A stretch of DNA of 64,000 nt from Akkermansia muciniphila (lineage in GTDB: Bacteria; Verrucomicrobiota; Verrucomicrobiia; Limisphaerales; UBA9464). Position numbers and translations under genes: made by a program. The notes under the pieces were generated by a model that had not been told where the DNA came from, made no database searches, and saw nothing but the letters and a program-made list of their open reading frames with translations. The stretch spans positions 1-64,000 of the forward strand of contig CAMDGV010000013.1 of assembly GCA_945898055.1 (NCBI GenBank), written 5' to 3'. Numbering within the stretch: position 1 is the stretch's first letter; every line of letters begins with the position of its first letter. Positions 17,658-25,522 of the stretch are shown here, piece after piece.

Positions 17658-18437
17658 ATGCAAGCCAACCTCCAGAACCAAGTCGCCCTAGTCACCGGTG
17701 CCGCTAACGGGATCGGTCGAGCCATTGCTGACCGGTTTGTGATCAATGGGGCCACCGTTTTTTACACCGATGTTCATTCAGTCGCCGTCGAGGCGGCAGC
17801 AAAACAAGGCGGCGGACAAGCTTTGGTCTTAGATGTGACTCAGCCTGCACAAATTGAATCGGCTCTGCGCACCGTGCTAGATCGCGTTGGACGCTTGGAT
17901 ATTGTGGTCAATAACGCCGGGATTAATACCCTCGGACATCGCGTTACCATCGATGAATTCCCGCGTGAAGAATGGGATCGAATCATTGCTGTTGACCTGA
18001 CCGGTCTTTACGAAGTGAGCCGTGCCGCGGCAAAAATCATGCGGATCCAGCAGAGTGGGCGCATTATTAACATTTCATCCGTTGCCGGACTTGTACCGCT
18101 CAGACTGCAATGCGCCTTCACCGCTGCCAAGGCGGGTGTCAATAATCTGACTCGTGCCATGGCCATAGAACTCGGGCAGGACGGTATTTTGGTTAATGCG
18201 ATCGCTCCGGGGTCGATTATGACCGATGGCACAAAAAAACTATTCTATGCTGAAGGCGGTTTGTTCCATAGCAACGTTCAGCGACTGATCGATCATATCC
18301 CCCTCGGCCGCCCCGGAACTGTCGATGAAATTGCGGTTGCGGCCCTCTTTCTTGCTGCACCAGAAAACACCTTCACCACCGGCCATATCTTAGTGGTCGA
18401 TGGAGGTTGGACTGCAGGTTATCTTCGAGAATTTTAA
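17658..18437 (+). CDS. SDR-family protein with Phe in place of the catalytic Tyr
   Basis: Short-chain dehydrogenase fold of 259 residues. The cofactor loop TGAANGIGRAIA, the Asp at the end of the second strand (VFYTDV), NNAGIN and a C-terminal TTGHILVVDGGW are all present. However, the active-site YxxxK position reads CAFTAAKAG: residue 154 is Phe (codon TTC at 18117-18119), with Lys158 and Ser141 in place. Tyr is the acid/base in nearly all classical SDRs, so this copy may be inactive, work by another mechanism, or bind without turnover; a sequencing error (TAC to TTC) would also explain it. Spacing from E2 is 24 bases, in the same operon. Fold firm, activity doubtful. Confidence 0.85.
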   Translation: MQANLQNQVALVTGAANGIGRAIADRFVINGATVFYTDVHSVAVEAAAKQGGGQALVLDVTQPAQIESALRTVLDRVGRLDIVVNNAGINTLGHRVTIDEFPREEWDRIIAVDLTGLYEVSRAAAKIMRIQQSGRIINISSVAGLVPLRLQCAFTAAKAGVNNLTRAMAIELGQDGILVNAIAPGSIMTDGTKKLFYAEGGLFHSNVQRLIDHIPLGRPGTVDEIAVAALFLAAPENTFTTGHILVVDGGWTAGYLREF

Positions 18438-18472
18438 AGTCATTTGTCAGGTTGATAGTAAATTAAACCAAT

Positions 18473-19510
18473 ATGAACCGTCGCTCTTTCCTCGCCACCG
18501 CCGCCACCGCGGTTAGTGCCACCGCCACCGCAATCGGTTCACAAAGAGACTGGACCGGTCGAGAACCGGTTCGCTACCCCGATCCAGACATTCAGTCCCT
18601 TAACCCTCGGTTTGAAAAATACAAAATTGGGAATACTCCGATAAAGCGTGAATGGACCGGCGGGCTCTGGACCGAAGGGGTCGCTTGGAGCGGGAGCGGA
18701 CGTTATTTAATCTGGAGCGATATCCCTAATAACCGCCAGATGCGTTGGTTGGAAGAAGACGCGCACGTGAGTGTTTTTCGCAATCCTTCGGGGCACAGCA
18801 ATGGCAACACCTTCGATTGGCAGGGGCGTCAAATTTCCTGCGAACACAGTGGGCGCCGCGTTGTTCGGTATGAGTTAAACGGTACCCTCTCAGTGCTCGC
18901 CGAGACTTGGGAAGGGAAACCCTTTAACGCGCCCAATGATCCGGTGGTACATCCGGACGGAGGGATTTGGTTTACCGATCCAGGCTACGGCAGTATGGGC
19001 AATTACGAGGGAAATAAAGCCGAACTCGAAATCAAAGAGGCTGTTTATCGAATTGATCCTGTGACGACCAAAATCCAGAGGGTTACTGACGATTTACATA
19101 AGCCGAATGGTCTCTGTTTCTCGCCGGACTATAAAAAACTTTATATTAGTGAGACCGGTGGTCCTGATCCGAAGGGTATTCGCATTTATGATGTCCTTGA
19201 CGGCAAAAAACTCAAAGGAGGGCGTCTCTTTACCCTTATGCCGCTCCATTTAACGGGCCCCAAGGGAGTGGCCGATGGGATGCGTACCGATGTGGATGGC
19301 AATCTTTGGGCCAGCGCCGGTTGGGGTGGAGAGGGCTTTGACGGTGTTCATATTTTTGCACCTGACGGAGTGCGAATCGGGAAGATTTTGTTGCCGGAGC
19401 CAGGCTCAAATGTTTGTTTTGGCGGTGCTCGAAGAAATCGTCTCTTCATTACCGCGGGCCAATCACTCTACTCTGTCTACGTCGAAACAAAGGGAGCACA
19501 CATTGCTTAA
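18473..19510 (+). CDS. SMP-30/gluconolactonase-family protein, Tat-exported
   Basis: Six-bladed propeller lactonase family, 345 residues. It begins MNRRSFLATAATAV, a twin-arginine (Tat) signal, so it should act in the periplasm. Family landmarks are WTEGVAWSGSGRYLIWSDIP, the metal-site block FNAPNDPVVHPDGGIWFTDP, and HKPNGLCFSPDYKKLYISET. Relatives open gluconolactone or other sugar lactones with a divalent cation. In this operon it would turn an external lactone into the aldonate that the ACS carrier (13095-14420) imports (inference). ATG start with an A/T-rich leader and no Shine-Dalgarno sequence. It lies 35 bases after the second SDR. Confidence 0.87.
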   Translation: MNRRSFLATAATAVSATATAIGSQRDWTGREPVRYPDPDIQSLNPRFEKYKIGNTPIKREWTGGLWTEGVAWSGSGRYLIWSDIPNNRQMRWLEEDAHVSVFRNPSGHSNGNTFDWQGRQISCEHSGRRVVRYELNGTLSVLAETWEGKPFNAPNDPVVHPDGGIWFTDPGYGSMGNYEGNKAELEIKEAVYRIDPVTTKIQRVTDDLHKPNGLCFSPDYKKLYISETGGPDPKGIRIYDVLDGKKLKGGRLFTLMPLHLTGPKGVADGMRTDVDGNLWASAGWGGEGFDGVHIFAPDGVRIGKILLPEPGSNVCFGGARRNRLFITAGQSLYSVYVETKGAHIA

Positions 19511-19652
19511 AACAGGTTCCCTCACTTTAGGTCAAGATCCACAAAAGATTAGCACAGTGGGGGCCTTGGTGAACAAAGCTCTCGATGCTAAACTGCCCTC
19601 AATCGAAAGCCGGATCAGTCGAATCAATCTCTCCTTTCATTGCCTTTTGAAT

Positions 19653-22600
19653 ATGTTCCGATCAATCAGCCTCCGTGCCACTTTTTTATTTGTGGCTTTA
19701 ATCTCGCTTGTGGCCGGGCGGGCGGAGGTCACTTTTCAGCCTCAAGCTACGGTTCTTTTTTATGGGAATTCATTGATTGAACGCTTGAGCGAGCAGGGTG
19801 AACTTGAGGCGCTGATCCAATTAACGCAGCCGGATAAAAACCTGCGCTTTGTCAGTTTTGCCTGGACTGGTGACGAAGTGGGCTACCGGTTGCGGCCCGA
19901 AGGCTATGAGGCGCATATGAAGTCGCTCATCCAGTTGTGGCCCGCCAAAGTGGTGATCGTGGGCTTCGGAATGAACGAGTCCTTTGCCGGTGCGCTTGGG
20001 TTGGCGGATTTCCGTCAACAGTTAGAGCTCTATCTTAATCAGTTGGCCCGTTTTCACCCCGCAGCTCAATGGGTCTTGCTGTCTCCTACGGCGGTAGAAT
20101 CAGGTGGACAGGGACCCGATCGTGTCGCCCGCAATCGGGACCTCGCCTTGTACGCGCAGGCTGTGGGTGAAACGGCAAAGGCACGTAATGCGGTGTTCGT
20201 TGATTTGTTCACTGCCAGTCAGCAGGCGTATGCCACGAGTCAAGTACGACTGACCGCCAACGGATTGCATCTCAATGACGCGGGTAATCGGCAGATGGCG
20301 AGGTTCATCGCCGCTGCGCTTCTCGGTGAGTCGGCAGTGGCAAAGGTGCCTTCGGTGCGGATAGCAGAGGTGGCTAAGGCAGTAGCTCGAAAAAACTATT
20401 ATGTGGCGGAAGTTGTTCGCCCGAAAAATGCCGATCTGTATTACGGCGTCCGGAAACGGGCTGAGGAGAATGCGACTGAAATTCCTCGTTACCACCAGAT
20501 GATTGCAGCGACAGAAGCCGTAGTTCAGAAACTTGTGACCCAGCCTGCAAGGAAGTTTGCTGATCAACCTCTTCCGTGGTTGCCACCGCTCGAAGCGATC
20601 AAGGGTCGGGACGATGGTAAAAGCACCGGTATCATTCGGCCTCCCGCAGAGGCCTTGGCAGAATTTAAGGTTGCCGAGGGATTTAAGGTCAGTCTTTTCG
20701 CCTCAGAAGTGGAATTTCCTGAGTTGAAAAATCCCGTTCAAATTGCCTTCGACGCCCGAGGACGGCTTTGGGTTGTGACGATGCCCTCTTTTCCTCATAC
20801 CGTTCCAGGGTTGCCTCCCCAGGATAAAATTCTCCTGCTGGAAGACACTGATCACGATGGTAAAGCAGACACCTGTACCACCTTTGCCGAAGGGTTAGAT
20901 GCACTGGACGGAATCGCCTTTAGTGAATGGGGCGTGATTGTTTCCGAGCAACCGAAACTCTGGTTAATGACCGATACCAACGGTGACGGTAAAGCGGACA
21001 CAAAAAGTGAGCTTTTTCGGGGCATCGACGTCACTGATTCGCATCATGGCGGAATGATTGCCACGGATCCTCTAGGACATGTTTTGTTTTGCGACGGGGT
21101 CTTCCACCGTTCCCAACTGGAGACTCCTTTTGGTGTTGTGCGCGGTATTGATGCCACGACTTATCGACTCAACCCCCGCAGCGGTCGGGTTGAAACAGAA
21201 TGGCAAAGCAACACCCCGAATCCGTGGAAAATTACCTATGATCGGACGGGTAATATTTTTCAAATGTATGGGGACGGTATCCCACTGGATACGCTGCTCC
21301 TTACTTGGACCCCGCTCGGCGTTTATCATCCCTTCGGCCACGGCAATACCGGCAGCAATGGTAAAGGATCGGCTGCGGCCAGTATTTCTAGTGTGAACTT
21401 TCCCGTGGAGTATCAACAAGGCATGGTAACGGCGTCGCTGCTCGGTAATTACACGGTTTCACTTTGGAAATATGATTATGACCAAGGGCGGGTTCATGGC
21501 TCGCAGCGGCTCGATGTTGTTTCCTCACCTAACGCCGCATTTCGGCCGGCCGATGTCGCCTTCGGCATGGATGGGGCCCTCTACATTTCAGATTTTTGCA
21601 GCCCGATAATTGGTCATGCCCAACATGCCATGCGGGACCCGAATTGGGATCACGAACATGGTCGGATCTGGCGAGCAGTGTATCAGGGGCGTCCGCTCCT
21701 TAAGCAGTTCCCACGTATCGAAGGTGCAACGGTTCCGACGCTGCTCGCGCTTCTCCAAGATCCCCAGGATATTGTTCGTCATCATGCTCGCATCGAACTT
21801 AGGAAATCGGGTCAGGCTATTATCCCGACCCTCGATAAGTGGATTGCCGCACTCGACCGTGAAAAACCCGAGTTTGATCAGTCGGCGTTGGAAGCCCTCT
21901 TTGTCGCTGAAGGACTTGAACAAACGCGACCCGCTTTGCTGACAGAACTGCTGAAATCCAAATCGGCACTGCATCGCGGTGCAGCTGTTCGCATGGTGCG
22001 TTTCCAAGGAGACAGATTGCCTAACACCGCCGATCTCCTTCATCAGATGGCAACCGACTCTCATCCCCGTGTACAGATGGAAGTGGTGGATGCGATTGCA
22101 CATTTGCGTCCCACGTTACCCGCAGTGGAACACGCACTCCACGCGCTCAAGACCCAACACGAAGACGTTCAGCACATGCTGGGGGACCTTAAGCACGGAA
22201 CCAAGCCCGCCATAGGCCGCAGTGTGCCTGTCCTCGAAATAGCGCCAGAAACGCAACTCACTCAGTGGCTCGATATCGGCAACGGCACGCGTCGAACTTT
22301 CGTCCAAGCCGATAACGCACAGGCGGCTGTTCTGTCTGTTCGCTATGGCTATCTCGATGTTCAGGTCAATGGGGTCCAACTTCTCTCTACGGATTCGATG
22401 TGGATCAATGATCAACAAGTGCAACTAGACCTTCGAACCGGCCTTAATGTGATCGACATCACCTTCCGTAAAACTAAAAAGAAACCGTCTGTTTTTCTTT
22501 ATGATCCATTAGGGCAACGGTTGGTCAGCGCTCACCCGGCCGCCGATGCCAAGAATCTCGCCAGCCTGCTCGATCAATTTGACAAGGCTAACGCGAATCT

Positions 22601-22976
22601 AGGCGATGCCCTGATTGTTCAGGCTGTCCCAAACAAGATGCAGTTTGCTCCTAAAGAACTCCGGGTGAAATCGGGGACAAAGGTACGTCTCATCTTCGAG
22701 AATCCAGATCTGATGTTGCACAATCTTCTCATTCTCGCGCCGGGTTCGGCTGACGAAGTGGGTGCTCTTGCTGACCAGATGGCCACCAAGGCCAATAGTC
22801 TCTCGCAGGGCTATATTCCTGCATCCAAAAAAGTTCTCTATGCAACCCCTCTCGTCCAGCCGCGTCAAAAGGCAGAACTTCGCTTCGTTGCCCCGACTGA
22901 ACCGGGACGTTACCCGTACCTTTGTACCTTTCCTGGTCACTGGCGGATGATGCGCGGGGTGCTGGTGGTGGAGTAA
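19653..22976 (+). CDS. SGNH hydrolase - PVC dehydrogenase propeller - HEAT - cupredoxin fusion
   Basis: Exported multidomain protein of 1107 residues. Order: signal peptide (1-24); SGNH/GDSL-type hydrolase (about 33-230; FYGNSLIERL with Ser40, a GMNE block III, and NGLHLNDAG with His); a linker; a PVC-type dehydrogenase propeller (about 335-660; FKVAEGFKVSLFASEV, RLWVVTMPSFP, Asp/Gly-rich DTDHDGKADT and DTNGDGKADT); HEAT-like repeats; and a C-terminal cupredoxin (about 985-1107). The cupredoxin ligands are complete: His1023, Cys1091, His1096 and Met1100 in LCTFPGHWRMM, the azurin pattern. Related PVC proteins usually end in a cytochrome c domain. The frame is open from 19275, but the start at 19653 carries the signal peptide and avoids a long overlap with the lactonase gene. 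Likely a periplasmic sugar oxidase handing electrons to copper. Confidence 0.85.
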   Translation: MFRSISLRATFLFVALISLVAGRAEVTFQPQATVLFYGNSLIERLSEQGELEALIQLTQPDKNLRFVSFAWTGDEVGYRLRPEGYEAHMKSLIQLWPAKVVIVGFGMNESFAGALGLADFRQQLELYLNQLARFHPAAQWVLLSPTAVESGGQGPDRVARNRDLALYAQAVGETAKARNAVFVDLFTASQQAYATSQVRLTANGLHLNDAGNRQMARFIAAALLGESAVAKVPSVRIAEVAKAVARKNYYVAEVVRPKNADLYYGVRKRAEENATEIPRYHQMIAATEAVVQKLVTQPARKFADQPLPWLPPLEAIKGRDDGKSTGIIRPPAEALAEFKVAEGFKVSLFASEVEFPELKNPVQIAFDARGRLWVVTMPSFPHTVPGLPPQDKILLLEDTDHDGKADTCTTFAEGLDALDGIAFSEWGVIVSEQPKLWLMTDTNGDGKADTKSELFRGIDVTDSHHGGMIATDPLGHVLFCDGVFHRSQLETPFGVVRGIDATTYRLNPRSGRVETEWQSNTPNPWKITYDRTGNIFQMYGDGIPLDTLLLTWTPLGVYHPFGHGNTGSNGKGSAAASISSVNFPVEYQQGMVTASLLGNYTVSLWKYDYDQGRVHGSQRLDVVSSPNAAFRPADVAFGMDGALYISDFCSPIIGHAQHAMRDPNWDHEHGRIWRAVYQGRPLLKQFPRIEGATVPTLLALLQDPQDIVRHHARIELRKSGQAIIPTLDKWIAALDREKPEFDQSALEALFVAEGLEQTRPALLTELLKSKSALHRGAAVRMVRFQGDRLPNTADLLHQMATDSHPRVQMEVVDAIAHLRPTLPAVEHALHALKTQHEDVQHMLGDLKHGTKPAIGRSVPVLEIAPETQLTQWLDIGNGTRRTFVQADNAQAAVLSVRYGYLDVQVNGVQLLSTDSMWINDQQVQLDLRTGLNVIDITFRKTKKKPSVFLYDPLGQRLVSAHPAADAKNLASLLDQFDKANANLGDALIVQAVPNKMQFAPKELRVKSGTKVRLIFENPDLMLHNLLILAPGSADEVGALADQMATKANSLSQGYIPASKKVLYATPLVQPRQKAELRFVAPTEPGRYPYLCTFPGHWRMMRGVLVVE

Positions 22977-23021
22977 AAATCGCCTCTTTTCTTCACTCAA
23001 CGGCTCTGCTGGGGCCCCGAC

Positions 23022-23057
23022 ACCTCTCCCTCGTCAAAGAGCGAGCGAGGGAGAGGT
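23022..23057. terminator. 12-bp perfect inverted repeat between convergent genes
   Basis: ACCTCTCCCTCG (23022-23033) pairs exactly with CGAGGGAGAGGT (23046-23057) around a 12-base loop. It lies in the 90-base gap between two convergent genes, the right place for a two-way terminator. Neither strand has a T-run after the stem, so it may work as a strong RNA-protecting hairpin or with Rho instead. A GGGGCCCC palindrome sits just to the left (23011-23018). Confidence 0.55.
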
Positions 23058-23066
23058 CGAGTCAGT

Positions 23067-24578
23067 TCAGGCTAAGCAACGACGAAAACCTGCATTCAAG
23101 GCATCGCGGTCCAGATTTCGGCCGATAAAAACTAACTGGCTTTTGCGATCTAGTTCACTCTTCCAAGGGCGGTCTGGTTTGCCTTCAAAAAGCATATGAA
23201 CTCCTTGGAACACAAAGCGATTGGACTGGCCTTTGATGTTCAGAATTCCTTTCATTCTAAAAATATCTTGTCCCTTGGATTGCAGGAGTTCGCTTAGCCA
23301 AGCATTGAGCTTCTTGGAATCTAACTCGCGACGCTCCTCGATGCCGACACTAGTCACACTCTCGTCGTGAGTATGAGCGTGGGTATGACCGCCATGTTCG
23401 TGAATATGACCTGGCTCAATCGCTGTTCCCTCTTTCTCAAGGCGCCCCTTAAACTCATCGAGTCCATGCTGGGTAAACAAGGCGTAATTACCGTGCGCAG
23501 GAATCCGAACCGTCGCAGTCAATCCGTCTTCTCCGAGGATCAGTTTATGTAAGATTTTTCCGGGTTTAATCACCCCACCCTGACGAACTGCGGTACCGAT
23601 GCCTCCAAAAACAATTTCCGCAATCGACTCAGCTTCATGCAAAGCGTCGTGCATTCCTCCGTCGCACTCTTTGTCCTCTTCGTGCCCATGCTCGTGCCCA
23701 TGCTCGTGCCCATGCTCGTGCCCATGCTCGTGCCCATGCTCGTGCCCATGCTCGTGCCCATGCTCGTGTTCGTGTTCGTGTTCGTGTTCGTGCTCGTCAT
23801 GGGAATGAGTGTCTAGCTGCAATAGCACCACTCCCATTAGGGCATCTGGGCCCGCTTCAAGCCGGAGGAGGTGATCGCCAGTCTCCAAGTGATAGGTTGC
23901 ACTCCATTCAAACGGCAGGGATTTCTCGAGAAAATCTCCATCCAGAGTTAGTTTATGGTCGAGGTCAAACGCATGGATATCGATGACTTGCTCCACCGAT
24001 AAATTAGATTGCTGCGTATGATGAAACGGAGCGACCGCATTAATGGCTCGAAGCTGTTTCTCCAGATGGGCTAATTCATCGGGGGTGACCAAGTCGATTT
24101 TGTTCAACACAATTCGATCAGCAAAGGCCACTTGTTGTTTGGCTTCTGGGGCTTCGTGCAAATGGAGTGGTAGATGTTTGACATCGACCAAAGTCACAAT
24201 GCCGTCCAAACGGAAATGCTCCTTGATTTCATCGTCACTGAAGAAGGTCTGCGCGACCGGCCCTGGGTCAGCCAACCCGGTGGTCTCGACTAGCACATAG
24301 TCAAACCGATCCTTTCGTTTTAAGAGTTGACCAAGGATTCGGATGAGGTCGCCGCGGACGGTACAACAGAGGCATCCGTTGTTCATTTCGAAGATTTCCT
24401 CATCTGCTTGGATCACCAGTTCATTATCAATACCGATTTCACCAAATTCATTCTCGATGACGGCAATTCGTTTACCGTGTTTAGCGGTAAGAATTCGATT
24501 GAGAAGCGTGGTCTTTCCTGAGCCGAGGAATCCGGTAAGGACCGTGACCGGAATGCGCGTAGCTGGGTTGGTGGGCAT
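23067..24578 (-). CDS. CobW/COG0523-family GTPase with a long His-rich metal-binding loop
   Basis: Metal-chaperone GTPase of 503 residues (G3E family). The Walker A is [10 protein letters not shown] (15-24), the family motif CLCC covers 69-72 ([13 protein letters not shown]), the Walker B region is [10 protein letters not shown], and NKIDLV is the guanine-specificity motif. A CobW C-terminal domain follows (about 340-490). Between the domains, residues ~261-300 are a run of alternating His and Glu/Gly; a second His cluster ([15 protein letters not shown]) follows. COG0523 proteins insert or traffic Zn, Co or other metals, and His-rich members are mostly linked to zinc. The length exceeds the usual 320-400 because of the His region. 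No cobalamin or nitrile hydratase genes are near, so zinc is the best guess. Confidence 0.88.
   Translation of the reverse strand: MPTNPATRIPVTVLTGFLGSGKTTLLNRILTAKHGKRIAVIENEFGEIGIDNELVIQADEEIFEMNNGCLCCTVRGDLIRILGQLLKRKDRFDYVLVETTGLADPGPVAQTFFSDDEIKEHFRLDGIVTLVDVKHLPLHLHEAPEAKQQVAFADRIVLNKIDLVTPDELAHLEKQLRAINAVAPFHHTQQSNLSVEQVIDIHAFDLDHKLTLDGDFLEKSLPFEWSATYHLETGDHLLRLEAGPDALMGVVLLQLDTHSHDEHEHEHEHEHEHGHEHGHEHGHEHGHEHGHEHGHEHGHEEDKECDGGMHDALHEAESIAEIVFGGIGTAVRQGGVIKPGKILHKLILGEDGLTATVRIPAHGNYALFTQHGLDEFKGRLEKEGTAIEPGHIHEHGGHTHAHTHDESVTSVGIEERRELDSKKLNAWLSELLQSKGQDIFRMKGILNIKGQSNRFVFQGVHMLFEGKPDRPWKSELDRKSQLVFIGRNLDRDALNAGFRRCLA
23681..23797 (-). repeat. In-frame tandem repeat coding for the His-rich loop
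   Basis: On the + strand, seven exact copies of the 12-mer CGTGCCCATGCT run from 23681 to 23764, followed by four copies of the 6-mer CGTGTT (23765-23788) and one variant. Read on the minus strand they give Gly-His-Glu-His units and then Glu-His pairs. The identity at third codon positions shows recent expansion by slippage or unequal exchange; the unit lengths (12 and 6) keep the frame. Confidence 0.9.
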
Positions 24579-24622
24579 AACGAGGAGCGAAGATTGCTCG
24601 AATTTATATTAAATGGCAAACA

Positions 24623-24641
24623 CACGGAAACAAAGTCCGTG
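24623..24641. promoter_or_regulatory. Inverted repeat between divergent genes (possible operator)
   Basis: CACGGA (24623-24628) and TCCGTG (24636-24641) are exact reverse complements separated by seven bases, in the 83-base gap between the cobW-like gene and the divergent methyltransferase gene. A/T-rich TATATTAA on its left could be a -10 for the cobW side. It is the right size for a dimeric repressor or an RNA hairpin. It does not match a known Zur box, so its link to metal control is a guess. Confidence 0.3.
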
Positions 24642-24661
24642 AACAACTATCTCGTCCTTAA

Positions 24662-25336
24662 ATGAACTCGCCGCTCGATTCAGATCTCATAAAATGTATT
24701 TTGGCCGAGGATGACGCTGGGTTTGATCAGATTTTTCCTGACCGGATTCGTGCCCTCTCCCGCGTCCATTGGACGCCTCTCGCTGTGGTCCGAAAAGCAG
24801 CGGCGTTCCTCGTGCAAACCCCAAGAACTAGAGTGCTCGACCTCGGGTGCGGCCCGGGAAAATTTTGTATCGCAGGTGCCCTGTTCACCGAAGGCTCTTT
24901 TTGCGGCGTTGAACAGCGACGGCGCCTCTGTCAAATCGCTTGGAAGATTATTAAGACTCAGCGTTTGGCTAATACTGAGATCTTTCACGCTCCAATTAAC
25001 GCTCTGTCGTTTAGCAATTTTGATGCTTTTTATCTTTTTAATCCGTTCGCGGAACACCTTCCATCCGCTGTGCAGGACCGGATTGACGACACGATCGATC
25101 TATCCGAATCGCGCTATGACCAGTCTGTCTTGCACGTCTCGACCGAGCTTCGCAAAGCTCCTTGGGGCACCCGCGTGGTGACCTATTGCGGGAGTGACGA
25201 CGTAATTCCATCGGATTACGAATGTGTCGTTGGGGATTTGCATGGAAAACTACGCTTCTGGGAAAAGCGGGCTAATCGCAAGGACTCTGGGCAAGAGAAG
25301 TCGATGGAAGTCATGAGCGCCCTGACCACACTCTAA
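24662..25336 (+). CDS. Class I SAM-dependent methyltransferase
   Basis: Protein of 224 residues with a Rossmann methyltransferase core. Motif I is VLDLGCGPGKFCIAG, the acidic residue of motif II is in FCGVEQRR, and FYLFNPFAEHLP is in the motif IV position, resembling the NPPF/DPPY-type loops of amino- or small-molecule methyltransferases. An N-terminal helical region of about 55 residues precedes the core. The target (nucleic acid, protein or small molecule) cannot be told. Its start is 83 bases from that of the divergent CobW-like gene. ATG start. Confidence 0.75.
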   Translation: MNSPLDSDLIKCILAEDDAGFDQIFPDRIRALSRVHWTPLAVVRKAAAFLVQTPRTRVLDLGCGPGKFCIAGALFTEGSFCGVEQRRRLCQIAWKIIKTQRLANTEIFHAPINALSFSNFDAFYLFNPFAEHLPSAVQDRIDDTIDLSESRYDQSVLHVSTELRKAPWGTRVVTYCGSDDVIPSDYECVVGDLHGKLRFWEKRANRKDSGQEKSMEVMSALTTL

Positions 25337-25522
25337 TGTTAGAAAACCACTCTACTTCTTAAAAATAGTGTGAAGACTTTTTCTCTGAGAGTTTATTGAT
25401 ATTTATTTGGAACTAAGGAACTGGAAAGAATGCCGGGCAGTTTCAGCAGAAAAAACGAGACCTCTCTGGCGTGATTCAAAAAATGATAGCAGAATCCAAC
25501 AGCGTCCGCTGCCTCTTTCCTC

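Noticed and set aside
19275-19652. Longer N-terminus for the SGNH/cupredoxin fusion
   Set aside because: It would overlap the lactonase gene for over 230 bases, and the signal peptide begins at 19653.
23681-23797. Tandem repeats as a possible CRISPR array
   Set aside because: The 12-mers are directly adjacent without spacers and code in frame for His-rich protein on the minus strand.
23599-23808. Plus-strand Cys/Ser/Pro-rich open frame
   Set aside because: It is the antisense shadow of the His repeat in the CobW-like gene and has no start signal or family.
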